64,000 bases of DNA from Streptomyces cellostaticus (GCF_001513965.1 NZ_KQ948017.1:62001-126000); one strand, 5' to 3'. Positions 37,333 through 46,034 are shown, counted from the first letter of the stretch. Notes: a model not told the origin generated them from the letters alone. Numbers and translations are program-made.

Positions 37333-38343
37333 ATGGCAAGACTCGTACAGTTCGACCGGCTCGGCGGCCCCGAGGTTCTGACCCTCCGCGACGTCGAGGT
37401 GGGCGCTCCGGGCGCCGGAGAGGTGCGGATCCGCGTCGACGCGATCGGCCTGAACCGGGCCGAGATCATGTACCGGCAGGGCGGTTACTTCTACCAGCCC
37501 GTCTTCCCCTCCACGCTCGGCTACGAGGCCGCCGGCGTGATCGAGGCGGTGGGCGAGGGCGTGGACGGCTTCGCCGAGGGCGACCTGGTCGCTGTCGTGC
37601 CGGCGTTCCTGCAGAGCGAGTACGGCACCTACGGCGACCACGTCGTCATCCCGGCCTCGGCCGTCGTCCCCCGCCCCGTGGATGTCGACCCCGTCCAGGC
37701 CGCCGCCGTGTGGATGGCCTACATCACCGCCTACGGCCCCCTCGCCGAGAGCGGCCAGGTGCGTCCGGGCGACTACGTACTGATCACCGCGGCCTCCAGC
37801 AGCGTCGGCCTGGCCGCCATCCAGGTCGCCCGCCACGTCGGCGCGATCCCGATCGCCACCACGCGCGGGGCCGGCAAGAAGCAGGCGCTCCTGGACGCCG
37901 GGGCGGCTCATGTCGTCGTCACCGACGACGAGGACCTCCCCGCCCGCGTCAAGGAGATCACCGGTGGCGAGGGCGTCCGCCTGGCCTTCGACCCGATCGC
38001 CGGCCCCGGCGTCGAGACCATCGCCCAGGCCATCACCCCCGGCGGCAGCCTGGTCGTCTACGGCGCTCTCGACCCGCGTCCCACCCCGCTGCCCAACGCC
38101 GGCTCCTTCCCGGCGCTGACCAGCAGCACCTACACGCTCTTCGAGATCACCACGAACCCCGAGCGGCTGCGCCGCGCGGTCGCGTTCGTGGGCGCGGGCC
38201 TCGCCTCAGGCTCCTTCACCCCGGTCGTGGACCGCACCTTCGACCTCGCGGACATCGCCGAGGCCCACCGCTACATGGAGGCCAACGGCCAGGTCGGCAA
38301 GATCGTCGTCACGGTCACGCACGAGGACGGGGCGTCGTCGTGA
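37333..38343 (+). CDS. Zinc-independent MDR oxidoreductase (quinone oxidoreductase-like)
   Basis: 336-residue medium-chain dehydrogenase/reductase. GroES-like half to ~120 (LGYEAAGVIEAVGEGVDGFAEGD), Rossmann half with ITAASSSVGLAAIQVARHVGA. The Cys/His ligands of catalytic zinc are absent, as in quinone reductases. It uses NAD(P)H to reduce quinones or enones. The ArsR gene upstream and the nested operator suggest ligand-inducible expression. Its stop overlaps a GTG (GTGA) that opens a decayed flavin-oxidoreductase fragment, so it once headed a longer operon. Confidence 0.9.
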   Translation: MARLVQFDRLGGPEVLTLRDVEVGAPGAGEVRIRVDAIGLNRAEIMYRQGGYFYQPVFPSTLGYEAAGVIEAVGEGVDGFAEGDLVAVVPAFLQSEYGTYGDHVVIPASAVVPRPVDVDPVQAAAVWMAYITAYGPLAESGQVRPGDYVLITAASSSVGLAAIQVARHVGAIPIATTRGAGKKQALLDAGAAHVVVTDDEDLPARVKEITGGEGVRLAFDPIAGPGVETIAQAITPGGSLVVYGALDPRPTPLPNAGSFPALTSSTYTLFEITTNPERLRRAVAFVGAGLASGSFTPVVDRTFDLADIAEAHRYMEANGQVGKIVVTVTHEDGASS

Positions 38344-38435
38344 AGCACGGCTTCATCATGTGACCCGCCCAGGACACCTTCCCGCCCGGCGACTTCGGCG
38401 TCCTGCCGGACGACCGCGGCTTCGAGTCGCTGTTC
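38340..38435 (+). pseudogene. N-terminal remnant of an LLM-class flavin oxidoreductase
   Basis: Begins at a GTG overlapping the preceding stop (GTGA), reads KHGFIM, meets TGA at 38361, then continues in frame as PAQDTFPPGDFGVLPDDRGFESLF, recognisable as the first strand-helix region of luciferase-like monooxygenases (…ERGFESLF.PEHTH). The homology stops abruptly at ~38435, where a LysR-like fragment on the other strand begins. Confidence 0.5.
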
Positions 38436-38650
38436 CCAGCACGGGGATGGTGTCGGCGAGCCGGTCGGCCAAGGTCGGCGCAACGAGGTCGGTGTCCCGG
38501 GCGAGCATCATCGCGCTCGCACGGCTGACTACGACGACCGCGATCCGGCGCCGTAGCCCGAGTTCCGCGAGCGCGCTGCCGATGGGCCCGGGGCGCTGGC
38601 CGAGCCGGGATCCGGTACCCGAGGACGCCGGTCCGACGCGCACCGTGTCC
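38434..38650 (-). pseudogene. C-terminal fragment of a LysR-type regulator
   Basis: The minus strand encodes GPIGSALAELGLRRRIAVVVVSRASAMMLARDTDLVAPTLADRLADTIPVLG, matching the effector-domain end of LysR regulators (…D.ALAELGLRRRVAL.V.s......ATDLV...P.RLA). Neither the helix-turn-helix nor a start is present. Confidence 0.55.
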
Positions 38651-38767
38651 GGGCGCGGCGCCCGGCGCCCGCCGCACCGACACGGCGCCGCCGCCGTCAT
38701 CGACCGTGCGTGCAACCGCGCCGAGGCCGACTTCTGGCTCGCGCCCGATCCGCAGCCCGGCGCTTTC

Positions 38768-39379
38768 TCACTCCGTCGGCAGCGCGGCCGGCAGGCCCAG
38801 CGCGGCCGACGCCTGGCGCCAGATGGCTGTGAGGGCCGAGTCCAAAGTGACCGTCGGATCGCGCAGCATGAGGCGGATGCCGTAGCCGTCGCTCAGGGAC
38901 AGGACGAGCGTGCTCAGGTCGTCCACGTCGGTCGGCGTGAACTCGCCGGACGCGATGCCCCGCCGTACCGCGCCGGCCACCCAGGCGTGCAGTTGCGCGT
39001 ACAGGTCCACGGCGAAGGCGCGGGTGGTCTCGTCGCGCAGGGCCCGGGCCCACAGTTCCTGCCACAGCCGCCAGTCCTGCTGCAGTTCGGGACCGGTCGG
39101 CAGCAGGCTGCGCAGGATGCGGACCAGGACGAGTGCCGCCGGCGCCGTCTCCGCATCGCGTTCGAGGTCGACGGCGGTGTTGGCGAACGAGTGGGTCATC
39201 GCCTCGGTGAACAGCTTCTCGCGCGTGTCGAAGTGATAGTGCAGCAGCGCCGTCGACACGCCGGCCCGCTCGGCGACCATGCGCATACGGATCTTCTCGA
39301 AGCCGATCTCGGCGATGACCTCGCACGCCGCGGTCAGGATGCGCTCGCGTGTGTCTGCCGTGCGCACCTTGGTGGACAC
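38768..39379 (-). CDS. TetR/AcrR-family regulator
   Basis: 203-residue repressor with DNA-binding domain VRTADTRERILTAACEVIAEIGFEKIRMRMVAERAGVSTALLHYHFDTREKLFTEAM. The C-terminal part matches BetI-like TetR ligand domains (ALRDETTRAFAVDLYAQLHAWVAGAVRRGIASGEF). GTG start with GAGGGGAG upstream. It follows, in the same direction, the remnant of a 3-hydroxyacyl-CoA dehydrogenase, so its original operon partner is dead. Confidence 0.9.
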   Translation of the reverse strand: MSTKVRTADTRERILTAACEVIAEIGFEKIRMRMVAERAGVSTALLHYHFDTREKLFTEAMTHSFANTAVDLERDAETAPAALVLVRILRSLLPTGPELQQDWRLWQELWARALRDETTRAFAVDLYAQLHAWVAGAVRRGIASGEFTPTDVDDLSTLVLSLSDGYGIRLMLRDPTVTLDSALTAIWRQASAALGLPAALPTE

Positions 39380-39426
39380 CCTGCCGCTCCCCTCGTCCGG
39401 TGGTCGTACGCGATGGCCATCTTCCC

Positions 39427-39826
39427 TCACTCGGGCCTCGCCGGTGCCGCCGCCGCGACCTGCGGCGGTCCGTCGTACGCGTGGAAGCCCCGCCCGGACT
39501 TCCGCCCCAGCAGTCCGGCCTCCACCATCCGGGACTCGGCGTACAGCGACTCGGCGATGGCCCGCGTGGTGTGCAGGCCGATCAGGTCCGTCAGGGCCGG
39601 CGGACCGAGCGGGTGTGCACAGCCGAGGACCATGCCGCGGTCGACGTCCTCGACGGTCGCGCTGCCCGACTCCACCATGCGGATCGCGGCCAGGAGATAC
39701 GGGACGAGCAGCGCGTTGACGACGAACCCGGCCTGGTCCCGGGTCCGGACGACCTCCGTGCCCAGGGTGCCGGTTACGAAGCTCTCGGCCCGTGCCGCCG
39801 TGGCGAGCGAGGTGAGCAGCCTCGCC
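39427..39826 (-). pseudogene. 3-hydroxyacyl-CoA dehydrogenase, 3' half only
   Basis: The C-terminal dimerisation/catalytic domain is intact: TRDQAGFVVNALLVPYLLAAIRMVESGSATVEDVDRGMVLGCAHPLGPPALTDLIGLHTTRAIAESLY and GRKSGRGFHAYDG. The NAD-binding Rossmann half is missing; recognisable homology ends around LLTSLATAARAESFV (~39825), exactly where plus-strand aldehyde dehydrogenase sequence starts. Confidence 0.8.
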
Positions 39827-40743
39827 GCCGGCAACACGGTCGCCCTGAAGCCGTCCGACACCACGCCGTCGTCGGCCGCGCTGCTGGCCCGGCCGGCCGC
39901 AGAGCACCTGCCCTCCGGCGTGCTCAACGTGGTGTGCGGCGACCGCGACACCGGGCGCTCGCTCGTCGCCCACCCGTATGTCCGGCTGGTGGCCGTCACG
40001 GGCAGTGTCCGCGCCGGACAGGAGATCGCCGCAGTGGCGGCCGCCGACCTCAAGCGGCTCCACCTCGAACTCGGCGGCAGCGCGCCGGTTCTGGTCTACG
40101 AGGACGCCGATCTCGGCGACGCGGCCGAGCAGTTGTCGTCGCTGGCCTTCTACAACGCGGGGCAGGACTGCACGGCTCCCACAGGATCCTGGTCGACCGG
40201 CGGATCCACGACACCTTCCTGGGCATCTTCGCCGACCGGGCCGCCAGGCGGCTGCCCGGAGCCCCTGACGACGCTCACGCCGACTTCGGACCGCTCGCCA
40301 ATGCCGCCCGACTCGTCTCGGTGTGCGGCCTGTTGGTGCGCCTTCCGGACCACACCGAAGTCGTCACCGGAGGCACGGCGCTGGACCGCCCCGGCTACTT
40401 CCACCAGGCCACGGTGATCGCCGGAGCCCGGCAGGAGGACGAGATCGTACAGAGCGAGGTGTTCGGGCCGGTCGTCACCGTCCAGCCCTTCACCGACGAG
40501 TCCGAGGCCTTCGGTAGGGCGAACGCGGTTCCCCAGGGGTTGGCCGCGAGCGTCTGGACCCGCGACCATGACCGGGCCATGCGCGCGAGCCGGGCGTTGC
40601 GCACCGGCATCGTCTGGGTCAACACCCACGGCACGACCGTCTCGGAGATGCCGCACGGCGGCGTACGCCACTCCGGCTACGGCAGCGACCTCTCCCTCAC
40701 CGGCCTGCTCGACTACACACAGACCAAGCACGTCATGCTGTGA
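39826..40743 (+). pseudogene. Aldehyde dehydrogenase, 5'-truncated and frameshifted
   Basis: Recognisable from LAAGNTVALKPSDTTPSSA through VTGSVRAGQEIA, LELGGSAPVLVYEDADL and the catalytic-Cys region NAGQDCTA. The frame then shifts near 40175-40183 and resumes as HRILVDRRIHDTFLGIF... to the typical end EMPHGGVRHSGYGSDLSLTGLLDYTQTKHVML. The pattern resembles gamma-aminobutyraldehyde/betaine aldehyde dehydrogenases. About the first 150 residues are lost at the same junction that truncates the 3-hydroxyacyl-CoA dehydrogenase. Confidence 0.85.
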
Positions 40744-40826
40744 CATCCACGCGCTCACACAACTCCCCTGCCCCTGCATTGCGTTCATCGCCGCCTCTGG
40801 TGGACAGGACCCCCCGGCCTCCCTAT

Positions 40827-40844
40827 TGTTCGTTCGAACGAACA
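40827..40844. promoter_or_regulatory. TetR-type operator upstream of SDR
   Basis: Perfect 18-bp palindrome TGTTCGTTCGAACGAACA, 16 nt before the GTG start of the SDR gene; it would block the promoter or initiation. Its 10-bp core CGTTCGAACG recurs upstream of the lanthipeptide precursor gene. Confidence 0.75.
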
Positions 40845-40860
40845 GAACTGGAGGGTAGTC

Positions 40861-41652
40861 GTGCACATTGCTGGGGCAACTGTTCTGCTTACCGGAGTCA
40901 CGGGCGGCATCGGTGGCTCGATCGCTGCTGAAATGTCCGCTCGCGGTGCTGATCTCATCCTCACCGGGCGACGGCGCGAGGCACTGGAGCCCCTCGCCGA
41001 ACGCTACGGTGCGCGCACGATCCTGGCCGATCTCGCGGACCCCGACGATGTGCAGCGCCTCGCCGAAGAAGCGGCCGGCACGGACATACTCATCGCCAAC
41101 GCGGCCCTGCCCTCCAGCGGCGACGTGCTCGACTACACGCCGGCCCAGATCGATCGGGCGCTCGCGGTGAACCTGCGCGCGCCGGCGATGCTCGCGCGGT
41201 TGCTCGCTCCCGGCATGGTGGCCGACGGGCGCGGACACATCTGCTTCGTCGGATCGCTGTCGGGGCTGGCGGCCACCAGGTCGTCGTCCATGTACACCGC
41301 GACGAAGTTCGGGCTGCGCGGCTTCTCGCTGGCCTTTCGCCAGGATCTGCACGGCACGGGCGTGGGTGTCTCGATCGTCCAGCCGGGCTTTGTACGCGAG
41401 CTGGGGATGTTCGCGAACACGGGGTCACCGACGCCGGGCGGTGTGCGCACCGTTGCGCCGGAGCGGGTCGTCAAGGGCGTGATTCGGGCGATCGAGCGCG
41501 ATGTCGCCGAGATCAACGTGGCTCCGCCCGAGCTGAAGTTCCTCACCAGGATCGCGTCGCAGTTCCCGGGATTCGCCGAGCGTGTGCAACGGCTGGCGGG
41601 GGCGGACCAGACCGTGAACGCGATCGTGGCGGCGCAGGAGTCGAGTCGCTGA
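40861..41652 (+). CDS. Short-chain dehydrogenase/reductase
   Basis: 263-residue SDR. Cofactor motif LLTGVTGGIGGSIA, NAALPSSGD (NAG variant), catalytic Ser in FVGSLSGLAA and YxxxK in MYTATKFGLRGFSL. GTG start with TGGAGGG 6 nt upstream. Sits just downstream of an 18-bp palindromic operator. Substrate unknown; the family acts on hydroxyl or keto groups of lipids, steroids or metabolites. Confidence 0.9.
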   Translation: MHIAGATVLLTGVTGGIGGSIAAEMSARGADLILTGRRREALEPLAERYGARTILADLADPDDVQRLAEEAAGTDILIANAALPSSGDVLDYTPAQIDRALAVNLRAPAMLARLLAPGMVADGRGHICFVGSLSGLAATRSSSMYTATKFGLRGFSLAFRQDLHGTGVGVSIVQPGFVRELGMFANTGSPTPGGVRTVAPERVVKGVIRAIERDVAEINVAPPELKFLTRIASQFPGFAERVQRLAGADQTVNAIVAAQESSR

Positions 41653-41715
41653 GCCGCCGGGGACGGCCGCCCGTACCAGGGCATCTCACTGTGGCCAGAT
41701 TAGTCATCTGACGGA

Positions 41716-41725
41716 CGTTCGAACG
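41716..41725. promoter_or_regulatory. Palindromic core CGTTCGAACG upstream of lanA
   Basis: The 10-bp palindrome lies 57 nt upstream of the lanthipeptide precursor start and is identical to the core of the SDR operator ~0.9 kb upstream. Possible second target of the same TetR protein. Confidence 0.4.
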
Positions 41726-41781
41726 CCGCGATACTCAGGGCTGGGCAATCCGCCCCAAACTCCCGCCTTCGGAGGCACCTG

Positions 41782-41982
41782 ATGTCTCAGCCCAGTGCTC
41801 CCACGACCGCAGTGCTCGACGCCTGGTTGTCGGGGGCCGAGAGCGCCTACGGCCGGCTCAACCCCGCCGGGCCGCTCTACGTCGGCGGCACCGCCGCCGA
41901 GGCCGCACTCACCGACCCGAGCGACTCCCTGTACGGCTTCTGTTCCAGCCCGAGCGGGTCGCACGGCAGCTGGTGCTGCTGA
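41782..41982 (+). CDS. lanA: Class II lanthipeptide precursor (66 aa)
   Basis: Precursor peptide with strong ribosome site (TTCGGAGG, 7 nt upstream of ATG). A leader-like N-terminus (helical VLDAWLSGAESAYGRL, residues 11-26) is followed by LYVGGTAAEAALTDPSD and the Cys/Ser-rich end SLYGFCSSPSGSHGSWCC. Cys at 54, 65 and 66 can form up to three (methyl)lanthionine rings with upstream Ser/Thr (Thr44, Ser47, Ser49, Ser55, Ser56, Ser58, Ser60, Ser63). Cleavage after Gly35-Gly36 would be the class II double-glycine site, though no C39 protease is encoded here. The adjacent lanM, 125 nt downstream beyond a hairpin, is its processing enzyme. Confidence 0.85.
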   Translation: MSQPSAPTTAVLDAWLSGAESAYGRLNPAGPLYVGGTAAEAALTDPSDSLYGFCSSPSGSHGSWCC

Positions 41983-42014
41983 TCCGCTGTTGCGCCTTGA
42001 AGTTCGTACGGCCT

Positions 42015-42054
42015 GAGCGCGGTGGACTGCTGCTCACGCAGTTCCACCGCGCTC
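42015..42054 (+). terminator. Hairpin between lanA and lanM (attenuator)
   Basis: Arms gagcgcggtggactgc (42015-42030) and gcagttccaccgcgctc (42038-42054) pair with one bulged base around loop tgctcac, followed by a CT-rich stretch, 53 nt before lanM. Such partial terminators keep lanA transcripts in excess over lanM. Confidence 0.8.
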
Positions 42055-42107
42055 CTTCTCCGTGCGCCCGGCAGGGCGCGAACGTGCGGCGAACGGGAGG
42101 GTGAACG

Positions 42108-44939
42108 GTGAGCGGTTCGGTGCCGGAGGGCGGGAGCGAGTCGGAATGGTTCGCAGGGCCGGTACGAAGCCTTGCCCGTCCATGGCGGGAGGAGCTGGCC
42201 CGGCGTCTGGCCGCCGTCGACGCTCTGCATCCGGAGGAACGGGACGCTGTTCTGGAGGCCGGCCACACCGCGCTGCTCAGGTCACTGCACGCCAAACTCT
42301 CCCGCCTGTTCCTGATCGAACTGCACGCGCTGCGCATGGCCGGGGGTGCAGAGCCCGGCGCCGAGCGTGCGGGGGCGGGCTCCGACACGCAGACGTGGGC
42401 CGCGTTCATCGAGCTGGCGGGCGAGGAGGGCTATCTCGACAAGCTGACCGGCAGGTATCCGAGTGTCGGTGCGCGGATCGCATCGGTGGCGCGGTTGTCG
42501 GTGGCGGCGACGACCACCTTCGCAGAACGGCTCGCCGCGGACCGTGCACTGCTGCGGCCGCTGCTCGCAGGACCCGCGGGGCGGATGGGTGCCGTGGCGT
42601 TCGGGGCCGGTGACAGCCATCGGGGCGGTCTCACGGTCAGCCGGGTCGACTTCGCCGACGCGCGCGTCATGTACAAGCCACGGCCGTCGGAGGCCGACGT
42701 GGCTCTGGGCGCGCTGCTGGACGAGTTGTTCGCGGACTTCCCCGGTGCCCCCGCGACGGACGAGCGCATCCGGGTGCCGCGGACACTGGCGCGCGAGGGC
42801 TACGGCTGGGCCGAATTCGTCCACCATCGCTACTGCGCCGACGACACCGAACTGGCTGCCTTCTACCGCAATATGGGGCACTGGCTGGCCGTCCTCCGCT
42901 TCTGCGGCGGCACCGACATGCACGCCGAGAACATGATCGCCACGGGCCCGGTACCGGTGATCGTGGACGCCGAGACGCTCTTCGACGCCCCGGCGCCCTT
43001 CCCGCCCAGCGGCCGGGGCGACGCGGTGGACGTGGCGGCAGCCGCCATCCGCCGTACGGTGCTGCGCACCGGGCTGCTGCCGGTACGCGGCACCGGCTTC
43101 GCCCTCGGCGGGGTGGACATCTCCGGTGTGGGGGCACTGCCCGGCCAGCAGCCGCTGATCCCGAGCCCGGTGATCGCGGACGGCGGCACCGCGGCCGCCC
43201 GCTTCCAGGTGGACCTGGTGACGATGCCCACCGCGGCCAACCACCCCAGCCCCACCCCCGTGCTGAGCGCGTACTGGGACCGGATCCTGGCCGGTTTCCG
43301 CGAGATGACCGCGCACCTGCGCCGGCCCGGCGTCGACCCGTACCGGCTGCTGTCCCGCTTCGAAGGCGCCCGGGCCCGGCGGATCCTGCGGCCGACGCAG
43401 GCATACGTCGACATCGGCCGGATGCTGTGGCACCCCGCGTCGTTGCACGACGAGGCGGCGGCCGTCGAGCGGGCCCGGGACATCCTGCGGCGCAATGCCG
43501 AGGTGCTGCCGGGCGCGCCGACGGACCGCGCGGCCATCGATGCCGAGATCGCGGACCTCCTGGCCGGGGACGTACCGATGTCCGGTTTCACCGTGGACCC
43601 GACCGCCGTACGGAACACGGTCGAGGACTGGCGCACCGCCGACTTCGCGCTGGAGGAGTCGGTGATCCAGGACGCGCTGGTGGGCGCGTACCTCAATGAG
43701 CGTTCGCTGCCCGCGCGGGTGCAGGCCGCCGCCCGCGACCCGCACGGCGGGGACCGGGAGCGGCGCCGCCGCGCGCTGGCCGCGCAGCTGGTGCGGCGGC
43801 TGTGCGACGGGGCGGTGCGCGGCGAGGACGGTACGGTCACCTGGATCAGCCCCGTCTTCACTCCTGCGGGGTGGTCGATCAGGGTGCTGCCCGCCGATCT
43901 CTACACCGGGCAGGGCGGGGTGGCGCTGACGCTGGCCGAGTACGTTGCCGAGGCGCGGGCCGGCCGGGCGGACGAGGTTCCCGGCGTGGCCGAGGCCTTC
44001 GAGGGCGCGCTGCGTGTGCTGATCAGCACCGAGGACCGGACACCGACGCCGTCGGCCGGGGCGTTCAGCGGTGCCGCGTCGCAGGTGTGGACGTGGCTGG
44101 CGCTGCACCGGGTGCTCGGTGAGGACTGGCTGCGCGAGCGGGCCGCCGGGAGGGCGCTGCTGCTCGAAGGCCCACTGGTCGACGACGACGTGGAGGTGGA
44201 CCTCCTCAACGGGGCGGCCGGCGGCATCGTCCCGCTGCTCAATCTGGCGGCGGCGACCGGGCAGGACCGCTGGCTGGGCGCTGCCGCGCACATCGGGCGC
44301 CGGCTGGCCGGGGGTGCCACGGTCGATGCCCGTGGTGCCCGCTGGACGACCCGGCTCAACCCCGAGGGCATCGGCGGCTTCGCGCATGGCACGACCGGCA
44401 TCGGCTGGGCGCTGGCTCGGCTCGCCCTCAGCGAGGCGGGTTCCGCGGCCGAACGGCGCGACTGGAACCAGTTGGCCGAACTGGCCTTTGCCTACCAGGA
44501 GTCCCTCTGGCAACCCGAGCACGGCAACTGGCTCGATGTCCGCATCGGCGCCGAGGAGGACTTCTTCACCAGCTGGTGCCACGGCAGCGCGGGGATCGGC
44601 ATCGGCATGCTCGACCTCCACCGGCGCACCGGCGATCCCGCCCGTCTCGACACGGCCCACCGCGCCGCGCGTGCCTGCGCGGCCGAGGGCTTCGGCTGGA
44701 GTCACACGCTGTGCCACGGCGACCTCGGCCTCTGGCAGTTCCTCACGTCCTTGGACTTCGGCGATCCCGGCGGCCTGGACGGTGAGATCCTCACGAGCCT
44801 CGAGCAGCGCGGCCCGGTCGGCGGGCTGGCCCGCGAGGCGTTCTCCCCCAGCCTCATGTCGGGTCTGTCAGGGGTCGTCCACACCTTGCTCCGCATGCAC
44901 CGCGCGGCCCGTCTGCCCGATCCCCTCCTCCTCGACTGA
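42108..44939 (+). CDS. lanM: Class II lanthipeptide synthetase LanM
   Basis: 943-residue bifunctional enzyme that phosphorylates and eliminates Ser/Thr of the LanA core, then adds Cys to form lanthionine rings. Dehydratase half (~1-560): VMYKPRPSEADVALGALLDELF, then GGTDMHAENMIATGPVPVIVDAETLFD. Cyclase (LanC) half (~600-943): ALHRVLGEDWL, GFAHGTTGIGWALARLAL, zinc ligands Cys824 in SWCHGSAG and Cys869-His870 in TLCHGDLGLW. GTG start with GGGAGGG upstream. Length and all key motifs are normal. No LanT transporter, protease, immunity or regulator gene is adjacent, so export must rely on genes elsewhere. Confidence 0.95.
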   Translation: MSGSVPEGGSESEWFAGPVRSLARPWREELARRLAAVDALHPEERDAVLEAGHTALLRSLHAKLSRLFLIELHALRMAGGAEPGAERAGAGSDTQTWAAFIELAGEEGYLDKLTGRYPSVGARIASVARLSVAATTTFAERLAADRALLRPLLAGPAGRMGAVAFGAGDSHRGGLTVSRVDFADARVMYKPRPSEADVALGALLDELFADFPGAPATDERIRVPRTLAREGYGWAEFVHHRYCADDTELAAFYRNMGHWLAVLRFCGGTDMHAENMIATGPVPVIVDAETLFDAPAPFPPSGRGDAVDVAAAAIRRTVLRTGLLPVRGTGFALGGVDISGVGALPGQQPLIPSPVIADGGTAAARFQVDLVTMPTAANHPSPTPVLSAYWDRILAGFREMTAHLRRPGVDPYRLLSRFEGARARRILRPTQAYVDIGRMLWHPASLHDEAAAVERARDILRRNAEVLPGAPTDRAAIDAEIADLLAGDVPMSGFTVDPTAVRNTVEDWRTADFALEESVIQDALVGAYLNERSLPARVQAAARDPHGGDRERRRRALAAQLVRRLCDGAVRGEDGTVTWISPVFTPAGWSIRVLPADLYTGQGGVALTLAEYVAEARAGRADEVPGVAEAFEGALRVLISTEDRTPTPSAGAFSGAASQVWTWLALHRVLGEDWLRERAAGRALLLEGPLVDDDVEVDLLNGAAGGIVPLLNLAAATGQDRWLGAAAHIGRRLAGGATVDARGARWTTRLNPEGIGGFAHGTTGIGWALARLALSEAGSAAERRDWNQLAELAFAYQESLWQPEHGNWLDVRIGAEEDFFTSWCHGSAGIGIGMLDLHRRTGDPARLDTAHRAARACAAEGFGWSHTLCHGDLGLWQFLTSLDFGDPGGLDGEILTSLEQRGPVGGLAREAFSPSLMSGLSGVVHTLLRMHRAARLPDPLLLD

Positions 44940-44948
44940 CCGCCGCGC

Positions 44949-44977
44949 CCGCCGGCCGGCAGATCACTGGCCGGCGG
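44949..44977. terminator. Hairpin between convergent lanM and hypothetical gene
   Basis: Arms ccgccggcc and ggccggcgg pair around an 11-nt loop; the right arm overlaps the last codons of the minus-strand gene. Possible bidirectional terminator. Confidence 0.45.
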
Positions 44978-45920
44978 CGGCTCTCCGCTGCGCCTGGTCG
45001 AACTCGTTCACAGGGTCGCCGGCGGTCTGCCAGGGCCAGGCGGTGACGACGCCACCGAGTGCCTCGAAGACCGAACGGGCTTCGTGGCGCCGGTCGGCGG
45101 CCATCAGCGCGTAGGCGAGGACGTTGAGGTCGGCGAGGGCCTTGGCATGACGGAGGAATCCCGGCTGCACCCAGGTGTGGACCACGCGGTCCAGGGCCTG
45201 GGCCGCCATCGCGTGGGACCAGTGATTCCGAGCCACCAGCGCTTCGAAGCCGCCCCGGCCGAGGACGGAGTGGTACTGGAAGACCTGGGCGGTGAGTTCC
45301 GTCGCCGCGCAGGGCATGTTGGCGGGCATACGAGCGCACAGGGCGTCCACGAACTCCAGGACCTGGATGCGCGACCCCGCTTCTTCGGGGGTGAGATAGC
45401 CCAGCATGCTGAGGTAGGCCTCGCGGTTCCAGCGGTCGCGCGCGAGCACCTCGTTCCACACGCCGAACACCTGCGGCTGCTCCCAGCGTTCCAGGCGTGC
45501 TGCCCCGAGGACGACCACCCAGGCAGTGGGGTCTTCCGGGGCGAGTTCGGCGGCCCGAAGACAGCTGTCGACGACGTCGGCCGTGTCTTCCAGCCCTCCC
45601 TGGGAGCGGCCGCGTGCCAGCTGCGTCCACGCGTGCAGCACGAGTGCGCTCGCGTTGCGCGGCTCACGCGTGGCCCAGGAGCGCGGCAGATGCGATCCGG
45701 CCAGGAATTCCGCGAGGACGCCCATGCGGTGCGCCCGGCGGTCCCAGTCACCCGGGTCCTGGTCCAGAAGACGGGAGATCTGCGCCACGCACAAGTCCGT
45801 CGTCGCGATCGTTCCCGTCCTCGTGGTCGCCAGCAGGGACTTCAGCAGCTTGCCCAGATCCTGGTCGTCGAGCTCCGGGGCAAGGCGTGATCTTTTGCGG
45901 CGACTGGAAAGAAATGCCAT
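44964..45920 (-). CDS. Helical-repeat hypothetical protein (318 aa)
   Basis: Soluble protein, mostly helical, with TPR/SEL-like alternation (ALVLHAWTQLARGRSQGGLED, DPTAWVVVLGAARLERWEQPQVFGVWNEVLARDRWNREAYLSMLGYL). The architecture recalls DUF4034-like proteins of actinomycetes, but I do not assign it. Start MAFLSSRRKRSR is basic. It converges on lanM; a role in the lanthipeptide locus is not supported. Confidence 0.6.
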   Translation of the reverse strand: MAFLSSRRKRSRLAPELDDQDLGKLLKSLLATTRTGTIATTDLCVAQISRLLDQDPGDWDRRAHRMGVLAEFLAGSHLPRSWATREPRNASALVLHAWTQLARGRSQGGLEDTADVVDSCLRAAELAPEDPTAWVVVLGAARLERWEQPQVFGVWNEVLARDRWNREAYLSMLGYLTPEEAGSRIQVLEFVDALCARMPANMPCAATELTAQVFQYHSVLGRGGFEALVARNHWSHAMAAQALDRVVHTWVQPGFLRHAKALADLNVLAYALMAADRRHEARSVFEALGGVVTAWPWQTAGDPVNEFDQAQRRAAAGQ

Positions 45921-46034
45921 GGACGGAGGCTAAAGGGGACGAGGAATCACACAAGGCCTGAGCCAAGATCGTTATGGATTACACGTCTCACCTGGGGTTA
46001 CTTGCTCGTACCGCGAGACAGGAGCAACTGCGGC

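Noticed and set aside
38768..40063. Single long frame fusing the TetR regulator with upstream residues
   Set aside because: The upstream part runs antisense through the aldehyde dehydrogenase remnant; TetR homology starts at the GTG at 39379 with a good ribosome site.
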